NCBI RefSeq assembly: GCF_900182545.1
Contig: NZ_FXTJ01000003.1
Span: 310,001 to 374,000 of the forward strand
Direction of reading: 5' to 3'
DNA length: 64,000 nucleotides
Source of the DNA: Geodermatophilus aquaeductus
GTDB taxonomy: Bacteria > Actinomycetota > Actinomycetes > Mycobacteriales > Geodermatophilaceae
The notes beneath the pieces were generated by a model that had not been told where the DNA came from, searched no databases, and was given only the letters and a program-made list of their open reading frames with translations. The position numbers were made by a program, and so were the translations under genes. Shown piece after piece: positions 46,663-55,675 of this stretch (position 1 is the first letter of the stretch; each line of letters begins with the position of its first letter).

Positions 46663-48096
46663 ATGTTCACCAGTCCCGACGAGGTCGCCGCCTACATCCG
46701 CGACAACGACGTCGAGTTCGTCGACGTGCGCTTCTGCGACCTGCCCGGCGTCATGCAGCACTTCACCATCCCGGCGTCGACGTTCGGTGAGGACACCTTC
46801 TCCGACGGTCTCGGCTTCGACGGCTCGTCGATCCGCGGCTTCCAGGCGATCAACGAGTCGGACATGCTGCTGCTGCCCGACGCCAACAGCGCCTTCCTCG
46901 ACCCGTTCCGCAAGCACAAGACGCTGAACGTCAACTTCTTCATCCACGACCCGATCACGCGCGAGGCCTACAGCCGCGACCCGCGCAACGTGGCGAAGAA
47001 GGCCGAGGCGTACCTCGCCAGCAGCGGGATCGCCGACACCGCCTACTTCGGGCCGGAGGCGGAGTTCTACATCTTCGACTCCATCCGGCACTCGACCGGC
47101 ATCAACGAGGGCTACTACCACATCGACTCGGTCGAGGGCTCCTGGAACTCCGGGGCGCTGACCGGCGAGAACGGCGGTCCGAACCTCGGCTACAAGACCC
47201 GCGCCAAGGGCGGCTACTTCCCCGTCGAGCCCTTCGACCACTACAGCGACCTGCGCGCCACGATGATGGCCAACCTCGCCGGCGTGGGCCTCGAGCTCGA
47301 GCGCGGTCACCACGAGGTCGGCACCGGCGGCCAGGCCGAGATCAACTACAAGTTCGACACGCTGCTGCGTGCCGCCGACAGCCTGATGCTGTTCAAGTAC
47401 GTCATCAAGAACACGGCCTGGCAGGCGGGCAAGACCGTCACCTTCATGCCCAAGCCCCTCTTCGGTGACAACGGCTCGGGCATGCACTGCCACCAGAGCC
47501 TCTGGAAGGACGGGGACCCGCTCTTCCACGCCGAGACCGGTTACGCGGGCCTGTCCGACACCGCCCGCCACTACATCGGCGGCCTGCTGGCCCACGCGCC
47601 GTCGCTGCTGGCCTTCACCAACCCGACGGTCAACAGCTTCCACCGCCTGGTGCCCGGCTACGAGGCCCCGATCAACCTCGTCTACTCGGCCCGCAACCGC
47701 TCGGCCTGCTGCCGCATCCCGATCTCCGGCGACAACCCGAAGGCCAAGCGCATCGAGTTCCGCGTGCCCGACCCGTCGGCCAACCCCTACCTCGCCTTCT
47801 CGGCGATGCTGATGGCCGGCCTCGACGGCATCAAGAACAAGATCGAGCCGCCGGCGCCGGTGGACAAGGACCTCTACGAGCTGCCGCCCGAGGAGGCCCT
47901 GGGCATCGAGAAGGTGCCCGCGTCGCTGGACGCCGTCCTCGACCGGCTCGAGGTCGACCACGAGTACCTCATCGACGGCGGGGTGTTCACCCCCGACCTG
48001 ATCGAGACGTGGATCGAGTACAAGCGGGAGAACGAGATCGACCCGATCCGCCTCCGCCCGCACCCGCACGAGTTCGCGATGTACTACGACATCTGA
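46663..48096 (+). CDS. glnA: Glutamine synthetase type I (beta, adenylylated)
   Basis: 477 residues. The reaction is Glu + NH3 + ATP to Gln. Motifs: DGSSIRGF near the N-terminus, metal and glutamate site [13 protein letters not shown] site [16 protein letters not shown] and NRSACCRIP. Tyr405 in [10 protein letters not shown] is the adenylylation site, so activity is probably under GlnE control. CGGAGGATCG precedes the ATG. A double GlnR box lies upstream and a terminator follows. Confidence 0.97.
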   Translation: MFTSPDEVAAYIRDNDVEFVDVRFCDLPGVMQHFTIPASTFGEDTFSDGLGFDGSSIRGFQAINESDMLLLPDANSAFLDPFRKHKTLNVNFFIHDPITREAYSRDPRNVAKKAEAYLASSGIADTAYFGPEAEFYIFDSIRHSTGINEGYYHIDSVEGSWNSGALTGENGGPNLGYKTRAKGGYFPVEPFDHYSDLRATMMANLAGVGLELERGHHEVGTGGQAEINYKFDTLLRAADSLMLFKYVIKNTAWQAGKTVTFMPKPLFGDNGSGMHCHQSLWKDGDPLFHAETGYAGLSDTARHYIGGLLAHAPSLLAFTNPTVNSFHRLVPGYEAPINLVYSARNRSACCRIPISGDNPKAKRIEFRVPDPSANPYLAFSAMLMAGLDGIKNKIEPPAPVDKDLYELPPEEALGIEKVPASLDAVLDRLEVDHEYLIDGGVFTPDLIETWIEYKRENEIDPIRLRPHPHEFAMYYDI

Positions 48097-48111
48097 TCCT
48101 CCGTAGGCGAC

Positions 48112-48147
48112 AGGGCCGGTGATCTGCGCGAGCAGGTCACCGGCCCT
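48112..48147 (+). terminator. Terminator after glnA
   Basis: AGGGCCGGTGA (48112-48122) pairs with TCACCGGCCCT (48137-48147), 15 nt after the glnA stop and followed by TCT. Confidence 0.83.
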
Positions 48148-48168
48148 TCTCGTGCTCTCGATCTGCTC

Positions 48169-48300
48169 TCAGCGCTGATGGTCTTCCGCGCTTGAGCGGG
48201 AGCGGAGCACCGCCTCGACGACTGACCTGGTGGCCCCGTCCCGGTCGGCCACAGGCGTCCGTAGGCGTTCAGCGTCGTGGTGGCCGAGCCGTGCCGGAGC
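48169..48300 (-). pseudogene. Remnant of a tyrosine-recombinase (integrase) C-terminus
   Basis: On the minus strand one frame reads LRHGSATTTLNAYGRLWP, which matches the box with the second catalytic His and the tyrosine (TTLNAYG) of actinobacterial phage-type integrases. The following frame continues DRDGATRSVVEAVLRSRSS to a stop at 48169-48171, the usual end of such proteins. The two halves need a one-base correction near 48245-48250, and no upstream catalytic domain is present, so this is a decayed end. It marks an old insertion between glnA and the sulfatase operon. Confidence 0.7.
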
Positions 48301-48402
48301 CCCTGGTGCCTGCGCTCATCCGTCGAGGGTGATCCCCGCAGGCGAGGCCCGAGGCACGGTCCCTCTCACAGCCGACAGCCGGTCGTGGAGTGGGGATCTC
48401 GC

Positions 48403-50205
48403 ATGGTGCTGGACCTTGCCGACAGGACGGACTTCGACAACGCCGACCGCGGCTTCATCGCGGCCCTCGACCCGGGAGTCGTGAAGGACGCCTCCGGTCG
48501 CGTCGTCTGGGACATCGACGCCCACACCCGTGCGTCGGCCGGTGACTGCCCGCCGACCGTGAACCCGAGCCTGTGGCGGCAGTTCCAGCTCACCTCCAAG
48601 CAGGGGCTGTACGAGGTCACCGACGGCATCTACCAGGTCCGCGGCGCCGACCTGTCGAACATGACGCTGGTCGAGTCCGACTCCGGGGTGATCGTCATCG
48701 ACCCGCTCATCTCCCAGGAGTGCGCGGCCGCGGCGATCGCCCTCTACCGGGCGCACCGGGGCGACCGCGCGGTCACCGCGGTGATCTACACGCACTCGCA
48801 CATCGACCACTTCGGCGGGGTCCTCGGCGTCGTCGACCCCGACACCGACGTTCCGATCGTGGCGCCCGAGGGCTTCCTCGAGCACACCGTGTCGGAGAAC
48901 GTCTACGCCGGGACGGCGATGCTGCGGCGCGGCATGTACCACGCCGGGCCACTCCTGGACGTGGGGCCGACCGGCATGGTCGGTGTCGGACTCGGCCCGG
49001 CCGCCTCGACCGGCACGGTCGGCCTGGTCGCCCCCACCGTCGACATCACGGCCACCGGGCAGGAGGCGGTCCTGGACGGTGTCCGGATCGTCTTCCAGCT
49101 CACGCCCGGCACCGAGGCGCCGGCCGAGATGAACTTCTCCTTCCCCGACCGCCGCGCGCTGTGCCTGGCCGAGAACGCCACGCACAACCTGCACAACCTG
49201 CTCACCCTGCGCGGCGCTGAGGTCCGCGACGCCCGCGGCTGGTCGCGCTACATCGCCGAGGCCATCGAACTGTTCGGCGACGACGCCGAGGTCGCATTCG
49301 CCTCCCACCACTGGCCCACCTGGGGCCGGGAGCAGATCGTCCGGTTCCTCACCGAACAGCGCGACCTCTACGCCTACCTGCACGACCAGACCCTGCGCAT
49401 GCTCAACCAGGGTCTGGTCGGCAGCGAGATCGCCGAACAGATCGAGATGCCCCCGGAGCTGGACCGCGCCTGGCACACCCACGGCTACTACGGCTCGGTC
49501 AGCCACAACGTCAAGGCCATCTACCAGCGCTACCTCGGCTGGTACGACGGCAACCCCGCGCACCTGTGGCAGCACCCGCCACAGGCCGCCGCCCAGCGGT
49601 ACGTCGAGGTCATCGGCGGCGTCGGGGCCACCGTCGACCGGGCACGGGAGTTCCTCGACCGCGGCGACCTCCGCTTCGCCGCGGAACTCGCCTCGCACGC
49701 CGTCTTCGCCGACCCCGATCACACCGACGCCCGGACCGTGCTGACCGAGGCGCTCCAGCGGCTCGGCTACGGGTCGGAGTGCGCGACCTGGCGGAACAAC
49801 TTCCTCACCGGCGCCCTCGAGCTGCAGCACGGCATCGCTCACACGGCGATCACCGCGAGCGCGGGGCTGGCCCCGGCGATGACGATCACCCAGCTCTTCG
49901 ACGCCCTGGCCATCCGCGTCGACGGGCCGAAGGCGTGGAACGAGCGGTTCGCCCTCACCTGGGAGATCACCGACAGCGGCGAGCGCTACCGGATGGAGCT
50001 GAGCAACGGCGCGCTGGTGCACCACCCCACCCGCCAGGACCGCGGCGCCGACCTCACGGTCAGCCTCACCCGCCAGCAATTGCTGGGCCTGCTGGCCGGC
50101 GCCGGACACGACGGGGTCGGCATGACCGGCGACAGCAGTGTCCTGCCCAAGCTGCTGTCGATGCTGGACAACCCCGATCCGGACTTCCCGATCGTCACGC
50201 CCTGA
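48403..50205 (+). CDS. Alkyl sulfatase of the SdsA1 type (metallo-beta-lactamase fold)
   Basis: 600 residues. Metal-binding THSHIDHFGG (His131, His133, Asp135, His136), downstream Glu in CLAENATHN and His in ASHHWPTWG complete the di-zinc site. The N-terminal LYEVTDGIYQVRGADLSN and middle dimerisation helices agree with SdsA1-like enzymes, and the last 120 residues form an SCP2-like sterol-carrier domain. It should release sulfate from primary alkyl sulfates. No signal peptide is seen, so a cytoplasmic location is likely. The ATG follows a GGAG-rich stretch. A GAP protein and a sulfate-type transporter follow. Confidence 0.92.
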   Translation: MVLDLADRTDFDNADRGFIAALDPGVVKDASGRVVWDIDAHTRASAGDCPPTVNPSLWRQFQLTSKQGLYEVTDGIYQVRGADLSNMTLVESDSGVIVIDPLISQECAAAAIALYRAHRGDRAVTAVIYTHSHIDHFGGVLGVVDPDTDVPIVAPEGFLEHTVSENVYAGTAMLRRGMYHAGPLLDVGPTGMVGVGLGPAASTGTVGLVAPTVDITATGQEAVLDGVRIVFQLTPGTEAPAEMNFSFPDRRALCLAENATHNLHNLLTLRGAEVRDARGWSRYIAEAIELFGDDAEVAFASHHWPTWGREQIVRFLTEQRDLYAYLHDQTLRMLNQGLVGSEIAEQIEMPPELDRAWHTHGYYGSVSHNVKAIYQRYLGWYDGNPAHLWQHPPQAAAQRYVEVIGGVGATVDRAREFLDRGDLRFAAELASHAVFADPDHTDARTVLTEALQRLGYGSECATWRNNFLTGALELQHGIAHTAITASAGLAPAMTITQLFDALAIRVDGPKAWNERFALTWEITDSGERYRMELSNGALVHHPTRQDRGADLTVSLTRQQLLGLLAGAGHDGVGMTGDSSVLPKLLSMLDNPDPDFPIVTP

Positions 50206-50223
50206 GACCGGGAAGAGCAGCCG

Positions 50224-50898
50224 ATGGGGCCCGTCCTCGGGGACCTCCTCCCGCTCGCGGTCGGGGTGGCGATCTCGCCGATCCCGATCATCGCGGTCAT
50301 CCTGATGCTGCTCGCCCCGAAGGCCGGCGGAACGAGCACCGGGTTCCTGCTCGGGTGGCTGGTGGGGATCGCCGGCGCGACGACCGTGTTCCTGCTGCTC
50401 GCCGGGACCCTGGACCAGGGCAGCAGCAGTGAGCCCTCCGCGGCGTCGTCGTGGATCAAGCTCGCTCTCGGTGGGCTGCTGCTCCTGCTGGCTGCCGGGC
50501 AGTGGCGCTCCCGGCCGAAGCCCGGCGAGGACCCGTCGATGCCGAAGTGGATGACGGCGATCGACCGGTTCACCGCCGGCAAGGCCCTCGGCCTGGGGGT
50601 GCTGCTGTCGGCGGTGAACCCGAAGAACCTGCTGATGTGCGTGGCCGCCGGGACGACGATCGCCGGCGGGAGTCTCCCCACCGGCCAGGCCATCGGGTCG
50701 GTGGCCGTCTTCACGGTCCTCGCGGCCAGCACGGTCGCGGTGCCCGTGGTCGGCTACGCCGTCGGCCGCAAGCGGATGGCCGGGCCACTGGAGTCGCTGC
50801 GGGGCTGGCTGACGACGCACAGCGGAGCCGTCATGGCCACGCTGCTGCTCGTCATCGGCGTCGTCCTGATCGGCAAGGGGCTGGGCGGCCTCGTGTGA
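50224..50898 (+). CDS. GAP-family (Sap-like) membrane protein
   Basis: 224 residues with six membrane helices. The start GDLLPLAVGVAISPIPIIAVILML and the central LSAVNPKNLLMCVAAG match the GAP/Sap family, mycobacterial members of which address glycolipids or sulfolipid to the surface. It starts 18 nt after the sulfatase gene and overlaps the transporter gene by 4 nt. A link to sulfated lipids is tempting but inferred. Confidence 0.88.
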   Translation: MGPVLGDLLPLAVGVAISPIPIIAVILMLLAPKAGGTSTGFLLGWLVGIAGATTVFLLLAGTLDQGSSSEPSAASSWIKLALGGLLLLLAAGQWRSRPKPGEDPSMPKWMTAIDRFTAGKALGLGVLLSAVNPKNLLMCVAAGTTIAGGSLPTGQAIGSVAVFTVLAASTVAVPVVGYAVGRKRMAGPLESLRGWLTTHSGAVMATLLLVIGVVLIGKGLGGLV

Positions 50899-52679
50899 GC
50901 GGCCGGCCCCGCACGCCGGTGCTGTTCGGCTCGCTGCGCGGCTACCACCTCGGCTGGCTGCGGGCCGACCTGGTGGCCGGGGTGACGGTCTGGGCCGTGC
51001 TGGTCCCCGAGTCGCTGGCCTACGCCACCATCGCCGGGGTCCCGCCGGTGGTCGGCCTGTACGCCGCGGTGCCGGCGCTGGTGCTCTACGCCGTCCTCGG
51101 GTCCTCGCGGCACCTGGTCGTGGCCTCCATGTCGGCGACCGCGGCACTGTCCGCCGGCATCGTCGGCGACCTGGCCGAGGGCGGCAGCGACCGGTACGTC
51201 GCGCTCACCACCGCGCTCGCCGTGGTCACCGGCCTGGTCGGCATCGGCGCCGGACTGGCCCGGATGGGGTTCCTCGCCGCGTTCATCTCCGAGCCGGTCC
51301 TCAAGGGCTTCATCGTCGGGCTCGCACTGACGATCATGGTCGGGCAGCTGCCGAAGCTGTTCGGCGTCCCGAAGGGCGAGGGCGACTTCTTCCGGCAGCT
51401 CGGCTCCCTGGTCGGCGACCTCGGCGACACCGTCGTCCCGACGCTGCTCGTCGGTGTGGCCAGCCTGCTGCTCGTCCTCCTGCTGCGCCGCTGGCTGCCG
51501 CTGGTCCCCGGCTCGCTGGTGGTCGTGCTGCTGGGGATCGCCGCGGTCGCCCTGCTCGACCTCGACGAGGAGGGCGTGGCGATCGTCGGCCCGATCGACG
51601 CGGGCCTCCCCCGCCTCGGCCTGCCACACGCCCAGGCCGGCGACTACCTCACCCTGGTCGGCGCGTCGGTCGGCGTGCTGCTCATCGGGTACGCCGAGGG
51701 CCTGGGCGCGGCCAAGACCTACGCGGCGAGGGCCGGCTACGACGTCGACCCCAACCGGGAGCTGCTCGGTCTCGGCGCGGCCAACCTGGGCTCCGGGCTG
51801 GCCTCGGGCATGGTGGTCAACGGCAGCCTGTCCAAGACCGCGGTCAACGGCGGCGCCGGCGCGAGGACCCAGCTGTCGGGCCTGACCGTCGCCGCACTGA
51901 CCGTCGTCACCCTGCTCTTCCTCACCGGGCTGTTCGAGCAGCTGCCCGAGGCCACCCTCGCCGCCGTCGTCATCGCGGCCGTCGTCGAGCTCGTCGACGT
52001 CCCGGCGCTGCGCCGCCTCTACCGGGTGTGGACGCCGCAGCTGGGCGGCATCTACGGCTGGGCGGCCCGCGCGGACTTCCTCGCCGCCCTCGCCGCGCTG
52101 CTCGGCGTCCTCGTCTTCGACACCCTGCCCGGCCTGTTCATCGGGATCGCGGTCTCCCTGGTGCTGCTGCTGTACCGGGCCTCCCGGCCGCATATCGCCC
52201 GGCTGGCCCGCGGCTCCGACCCCGACACGTGGCTGGATCTCGACCGCCATCCCGACCTGTCGGCGGATCCGGCGATTCTGGTCCTGCGGGTGGAGTCCGG
52301 GCTGTTCTTCGCCAACGCCGACCACGTCCGCGACCACGTCCGCAGCCGCCTGACCGACGACACCCGCGCCGTCGTGCTCGACGCCCAGACCGCCCCGTTC
52401 ATCGACGTCACCGCTGCCGGCATGCTCACCCAGCTCGCCCACGACCTCGCCCGCGCCCACGTGACCCTGGCCATCGCCCATCCTCTCGGCCAGACCCGCG
52501 ACGTGCTCCGACGCGCAGCGTCGAGCACCGCAGCCACGCTCAGCGTCCACCCCGACGTCGACGCGGCCGTCAGGGCGACCCGTGCTCACCAGGACGAGCC
52601 GACGTCCGCGCCCGGTCATCGCGCTCCGCCGGCGGGCTCACCGGGGGCAGGTGAGACAGCCGGTCGACCCGAGGACTGA
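50895..52679 (+). CDS. SulP-family anion (sulfate) transporter with STAS domain
   Basis: 594 residues. N-terminal GYHLGWLRADLVAGVTVWAV and PPVVGLYAAVPALVLYAVLGSS are SulP signatures. About 12-14 membrane helices precede a C-terminal STAS domain (about 455-560, with TRAVVLDAQTAPFIDVTAAG). Substrate sulfate or bicarbonate; the adjacent sulfatase suggests sulfate. The GTG overlaps the GAP gene stop. Confidence 0.92.
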   Translation: MSGRPRTPVLFGSLRGYHLGWLRADLVAGVTVWAVLVPESLAYATIAGVPPVVGLYAAVPALVLYAVLGSSRHLVVASMSATAALSAGIVGDLAEGGSDRYVALTTALAVVTGLVGIGAGLARMGFLAAFISEPVLKGFIVGLALTIMVGQLPKLFGVPKGEGDFFRQLGSLVGDLGDTVVPTLLVGVASLLLVLLLRRWLPLVPGSLVVVLLGIAAVALLDLDEEGVAIVGPIDAGLPRLGLPHAQAGDYLTLVGASVGVLLIGYAEGLGAAKTYAARAGYDVDPNRELLGLGAANLGSGLASGMVVNGSLSKTAVNGGAGARTQLSGLTVAALTVVTLLFLTGLFEQLPEATLAAVVIAAVVELVDVPALRRLYRVWTPQLGGIYGWAARADFLAALAALLGVLVFDTLPGLFIGIAVSLVLLLYRASRPHIARLARGSDPDTWLDLDRHPDLSADPAILVLRVESGLFFANADHVRDHVRSRLTDDTRAVVLDAQTAPFIDVTAAGMLTQLAHDLARAHVTLAIAHPLGQTRDVLRRAASSTAATLSVHPDVDAAVRATRAHQDEPTSAPGHRAPPAGSPGAGETAGRPED

Positions 52680-52709
52680 ACCGTGGTCCTCGACCCGCAG
52701 GGTCGACCG
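52661..52709 (+). terminator. Nested hairpin at the end of the SulP gene
   Basis: CGGTCGACCC (52661-52670) pairs with GGGTCGACCG (52700-52709) and, inside it, GAGGAC (52671-52676) pairs with GTCCTC (52686-52691). The left arm covers the SulP stop region. A smaller TCGACCC/GGGTCGA hairpin is an alternative. Confidence 0.55.
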
Positions 52710-52755
52710 CGGTCTGTGCTGTGGGCCCCCGTCTGGACCGGCGGACGGGGCGACG

Positions 52756-53361
52756 TCACGCAGGGGCGCCGAGCGGCGGGTGCTCGAGCACGCGCGGCTT
52801 GTACTCGACCAGCTGGATGCGGCCGTCGAAGGTGCGGTGCTCGATCATCTCGAGGGCGACGTCCGGATAGCCGTCGTAGATGCGTTCTTCGCCCGTGGCC
52901 CCGGTGATCACCGGGAAGATCCCGACCCGGAAGCGGTCGACGAGTCCGGCTCGGAGCAGGGACCGGCACAGGCTGAGGCTGCCGATCGTGCTGAGGAGCC
53001 CCGAGCCGTTCTCCTTCATGGCGCGGACCGCCTCGACGGCGTCGTCGCGGACGAGTGTGGAGTTGGCCCACGTCAGTGGCTCCTCGAGTGAGGAGGAGAA
53101 CACCACCTTGGACGCTCGCGTGAGCTCGTCGACCGACGCCTCTTCTTCGGGCCTGAACTCGTCCTGGCCGTCCGGGACCTCGCCGGCGGCGAAGCCCGAC
53201 ATCAGGCGGTAGGTGTTGGCTCCCATCAGGTAGGTGACCTCGGGCTGCTCGCCGAGCCATGCGAGGTACTCCGGGCCCTCGAGGCCCCAGAACCCGGGCC
53301 AGCCCTCGCCCGATGCGTAGCCGTCGAGGGAGGTGATGAAGTCGACGAGCAGCTCCGACAT
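52756..53361 (-). CDS. RibD C-terminal/dihydrofolate-reductase-fold protein
   Basis: 201 residues. DHFR-like fold: LLVDFITSLDGYASGEGWPG at the N-terminus, YLMGANTYRLM, KVVFSSSL, and the strand GSGLLSTIGSLSLCRSLL followed by DRFRVGIFPVITG. Such stand-alone proteins are predicted NADPH-dependent reductases with unknown substrate. A second member lies at 57140-57712. Convergent with the SulP gene. Confidence 0.88.
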   Translation of the reverse strand: MSELLVDFITSLDGYASGEGWPGFWGLEGPEYLAWLGEQPEVTYLMGANTYRLMSGFAAGEVPDGQDEFRPEEEASVDELTRASKVVFSSSLEEPLTWANSTLVRDDAVEAVRAMKENGSGLLSTIGSLSLCRSLLRAGLVDRFRVGIFPVITGATGEERIYDGYPDVALEMIEHRTFDGRIQLVEYKPRVLEHPPLGAPA

Positions 53362-53511
53362 GGCCGTGTCCTTTCCTCGGGTGTCACGAGCTCGGACCGG
53401 CCTGGAGCCACGAACTCATCGGCCGCCGCATGGCCGGCGTCAGGGCGCGGGAGGCTCGTGCATCACCGGCAGCGGCGAGGTCGTCGTCAGTCGCGACGGG
53501 CAGTGCTGGGA

Positions 53512-53531
53512 GTTCCCCGCCGGCGGGGAAC
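53512..53531. terminator. Perfect 20-bp palindrome downstream of the lipocalin-like gene
   Basis: GTTCCCCGCC followed by its exact complement (53522-53531), 11 nt beyond the minus-strand stop at 53543. It is compatible with a terminator, though it has no loop bases; an operator in this interval is an alternative. Confidence 0.55.
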
Positions 53532-53542
53532 GGGGTCGTGGA

Positions 53543-54046
53543 TCAGTCCGACACGTCGATCCGCTCGTAGGTCAGCTGCAGATCGTCCTCCCAGGGGCCG
53601 CCGTCGTGCGACATGGTCCCCTTGGCGTCGAGCCGGCTGCCGTCGCCGGCGATCGTGAGGACCATGCGTTGGGCGAACCCCGCCTCGTCGCGGTGCCACG
53701 ACACCTCGCCGTCGCCCACCTCGACGGTGTACCGGCGGGAGACGTCCCGTTCGTCGGAGTAGAGCATCGTGAGGGTGCCGGCGGCGTCGTCCGAGCCGAT
53801 CACCGCCACGGCGCTGGGGATCTCCGGCTCGTCGATCTCGGAGCGCATCAGGACGAAGGCGCCGCCCTCGTGGCGTGCGAACGACGTACGGCCGTGGAAG
53901 GTCGTCCCCGGCACGTGCGGATGCGTCGCGGTCGTGCGCCAGGTGCCCAGCACCTGCGCGAGCGGTTCGAGTGCGGGGTTGGGTCGCTGCGCTTCGGGGC
54001 CGATCGGTGTCGTCATCCACCGGATGCTCGCAGGCCTCCAAGGCAT
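53543..54046 (-). CDS. Conserved hypothetical protein, lipocalin-like beta barrel
   Basis: 167 residues from 54046 or 157 from the in-frame ATG at 54016. The body alternates short strands (VLGTWRTTA, FVLMRSEID, AGTLTMLYSDERDV, YTVEVGDGEVSWH, DLQLTYERID), suggesting a small lipocalin/DUF1579-like barrel. No catalytic motif is recognised. The 54046 start is preferred for a strong GGGGAGGT just upstream, although spacing is short. Confidence 0.75.
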   Translation of the reverse strand: MPWRPASIRWMTTPIGPEAQRPNPALEPLAQVLGTWRTTATHPHVPGTTFHGRTSFARHEGGAFVLMRSEIDEPEIPSAVAVIGSDDAAGTLTMLYSDERDVSRRYTVEVGDGEVSWHRDEAGFAQRMVLTIAGDGSRLDAKGTMSHDGGPWEDDLQLTYERIDVSD

Positions 54047-54137
54047 CCCACCTCCCCGAATCGCCCTGGCGGTGCCAGCCGACGTGACAGGTGGAGCGGG
54101 AGGGGCGGCGCCTGTGTTCGTGCACGCGGGGCGCGGG

Positions 54138-54593
54138 TCACCTCGGGCCGGCGTGCTGCAGCAGTGCAGGCAAGGCGGCAATGTATCTACGACGGAGGCG
54201 CGTCCTGGTCTCGTGATCGAGGAGCGCCATGCGGTCCGGGTCGGTGTTGGAGGCGATGTCGGCGAGCTCGACCGCGAGAGCCACCGGATCGGCACGAACC
54301 CGCGCGTAGTAGGTCACCCGAGCCTCGTGCGGCCGGAACGTGAGGGCATCGACAGCGGCCAGCACCTGCTCGCTGAAGTGACGTGCGGCGAGCTCCTCCA
54401 GCGACACGGCGGTGTCCTCGACGACGTCGTGCAGGTAGGCGACGGTCCGCAGCACCGGGTCGTCGCCCACGCGCCGAGCGACGTCGGCGACGTGTGCCCT
54501 GAAGTAGTCGAGTCCTGCCTCGTCGACCTGGCCGTGGTGTGCATGCACAGCCAGTTCGCGTGCTCGCAGCATCGCGGCCTCTGAGGGACTCAC
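54138..54593 (-). CDS. HD-domain protein, RelA/SpoT-hydrolase-like fragment
   Basis: 151 residues. The HD motif is VAYLHDVVEDTAVS, preceded by a His-containing helix (AVHAHHGQVDEAGLDYF) and followed by KVK-like DPVALAVELADIASN. This is the HD phosphohydrolase fold, small-alarmone-hydrolase-like in layout, but only the hydrolase part exists; substrate unproven. The GTG at 54593 has GAGGAGT 8 nt upstream and yields the compact domain; the longer in-frame upstream sequence looks non-coding. Confidence 0.82.
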   Translation of the reverse strand: MSPSEAAMLRARELAVHAHHGQVDEAGLDYFRAHVADVARRVGDDPVLRTVAYLHDVVEDTAVSLEELAARHFSEQVLAAVDALTFRPHEARVTYYARVRADPVALAVELADIASNTDPDRMALLDHETRTRLRRRYIAALPALLQHAGPR

Positions 54594-54933
54594 GGGCGCC
54601 ACTCCTCGCGGATTCCAGGTCTCGGATGAGAAGTCGAGGCATCGCGTCGGCTCACGCTCGCCCCCGTGCTCGCTGTTGTCCAGAGCTGTGACCGCAGTGA
54701 GCGTGGACGGGTTCGGCGCGAGCTGTCGAAGGGAGAGCGGGCGCCCTCGGCCGGCTCCGTACCGACGCCTGCCGCCCTCACGGACGTCGCTGCGCGGGCC
54801 CGCTCTCCATCGGCTCTCAGCAGGTCCGGGCGCGTCGGACCACGGAGGATGCGATTGCCGGCGGACTCGCGGGGGAACACCCTCCCGGCTGCCCGGAGAG
54901 GACTGCCGGGCCCGGTCCTCGCTGGAGTCCGCC
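54594..54933. other. Non-coding interval between HD-domain and GAF-ANTAR genes
   Basis: About 340 bases separating two divergent genes. It contains no credible frame of its own. Ribosome sites for the flanking genes are at its ends; no clear TAnnnT start box was found, so the promoters are not located. Confidence 0.55.
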
Positions 54934-55671
54934 GTGAGCATCCTGGAGCGCTTCTCCGTCGCACTGGCCGCCTCGGCGGTCGAGCTGCCCGGTCCTGAGC
55001 TCGTCCCCGAGCGGCTGGCGCGCACCGCGGCGCAGGTGCTGCCCGTCGACGGCGCCGGCCTGAGCCTGTTCTTCACCTCCGGCCGGCGGCTGCCGCTCGG
55101 GGCCAGCGACGACGACGCGGCGGTGGCCGAGCGGCTGCAGTTCACCGTCGGCGAGGGGCCGTGCCTGTCCGCCCACGCGACGGGACGGCCGGTCACCGCG
55201 GACGAGGCCACCATCCGGCTGCGCTGGCCGGCGTTCTACGAGGAGCTCAGCGCACGGACCGCGATCCGCGGTGTCATCTCGCTGCCGATGGAGGACGAGT
55301 TCCGCGGGTTCGGTGCCCTCGACCTCTACCTGGCCGAGCCCGGCGACGTCCGCGCGGTCAGCCTGGCCGACGCCCTGGACGTCGTCGCCGAGGTCGCGGG
55401 GGTGTTCCGGGCGACCAACCGCAGGGCCTCGCCGCAGGCGGACGGGCCGGCGTGGCTGGACGCGCCGTCGGCCGGGCGCCGGTCGCTGGTGTGGCAGGCG
55501 ATGGGGTTCGTCAACGCCGGCCTCGGGATCAGCAGCGCGGACGCCCTGGAGCTGCTGCGGGCACACGCCTACGGCGAGGGGGTGGACCTCGACGAGGTCG
55601 CCGCCCGCGTGGTGGCGCGGGAGCTCCCGCTGGAGGAACTGTCCCTGGACTCCGACGCCCCGCACGGGTGA
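54934..55671 (+). CDS. GAF-ANTAR RNA-binding regulator
   Basis: 245 residues. A GAF domain (about 15-165, with VDGAGLSLFFTSG and FTVGEGPCLSAHATGRPV) is followed by an ANTAR-like three-helix domain (about 180-240: WQAMGFVNAGLGISSADALELLRAHAY and the final ARVVAREL helix, shown in part). ANTAR domains bind tandem hexanucleotide hairpin RNAs to block termination. The GTG has TGGAG 6 nt before it. Target unknown; no ANTAR hairpin pair was seen nearby. Confidence 0.88.
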   Translation: MSILERFSVALAASAVELPGPELVPERLARTAAQVLPVDGAGLSLFFTSGRRLPLGASDDDAAVAERLQFTVGEGPCLSAHATGRPVTADEATIRLRWPAFYEELSARTAIRGVISLPMEDEFRGFGALDLYLAEPGDVRAVSLADALDVVAEVAGVFRATNRRASPQADGPAWLDAPSAGRRSLVWQAMGFVNAGLGISSADALELLRAHAYGEGVDLDEVAARVVARELPLEELSLDSDAPHG

Positions 55672-55675
55672 GCGG

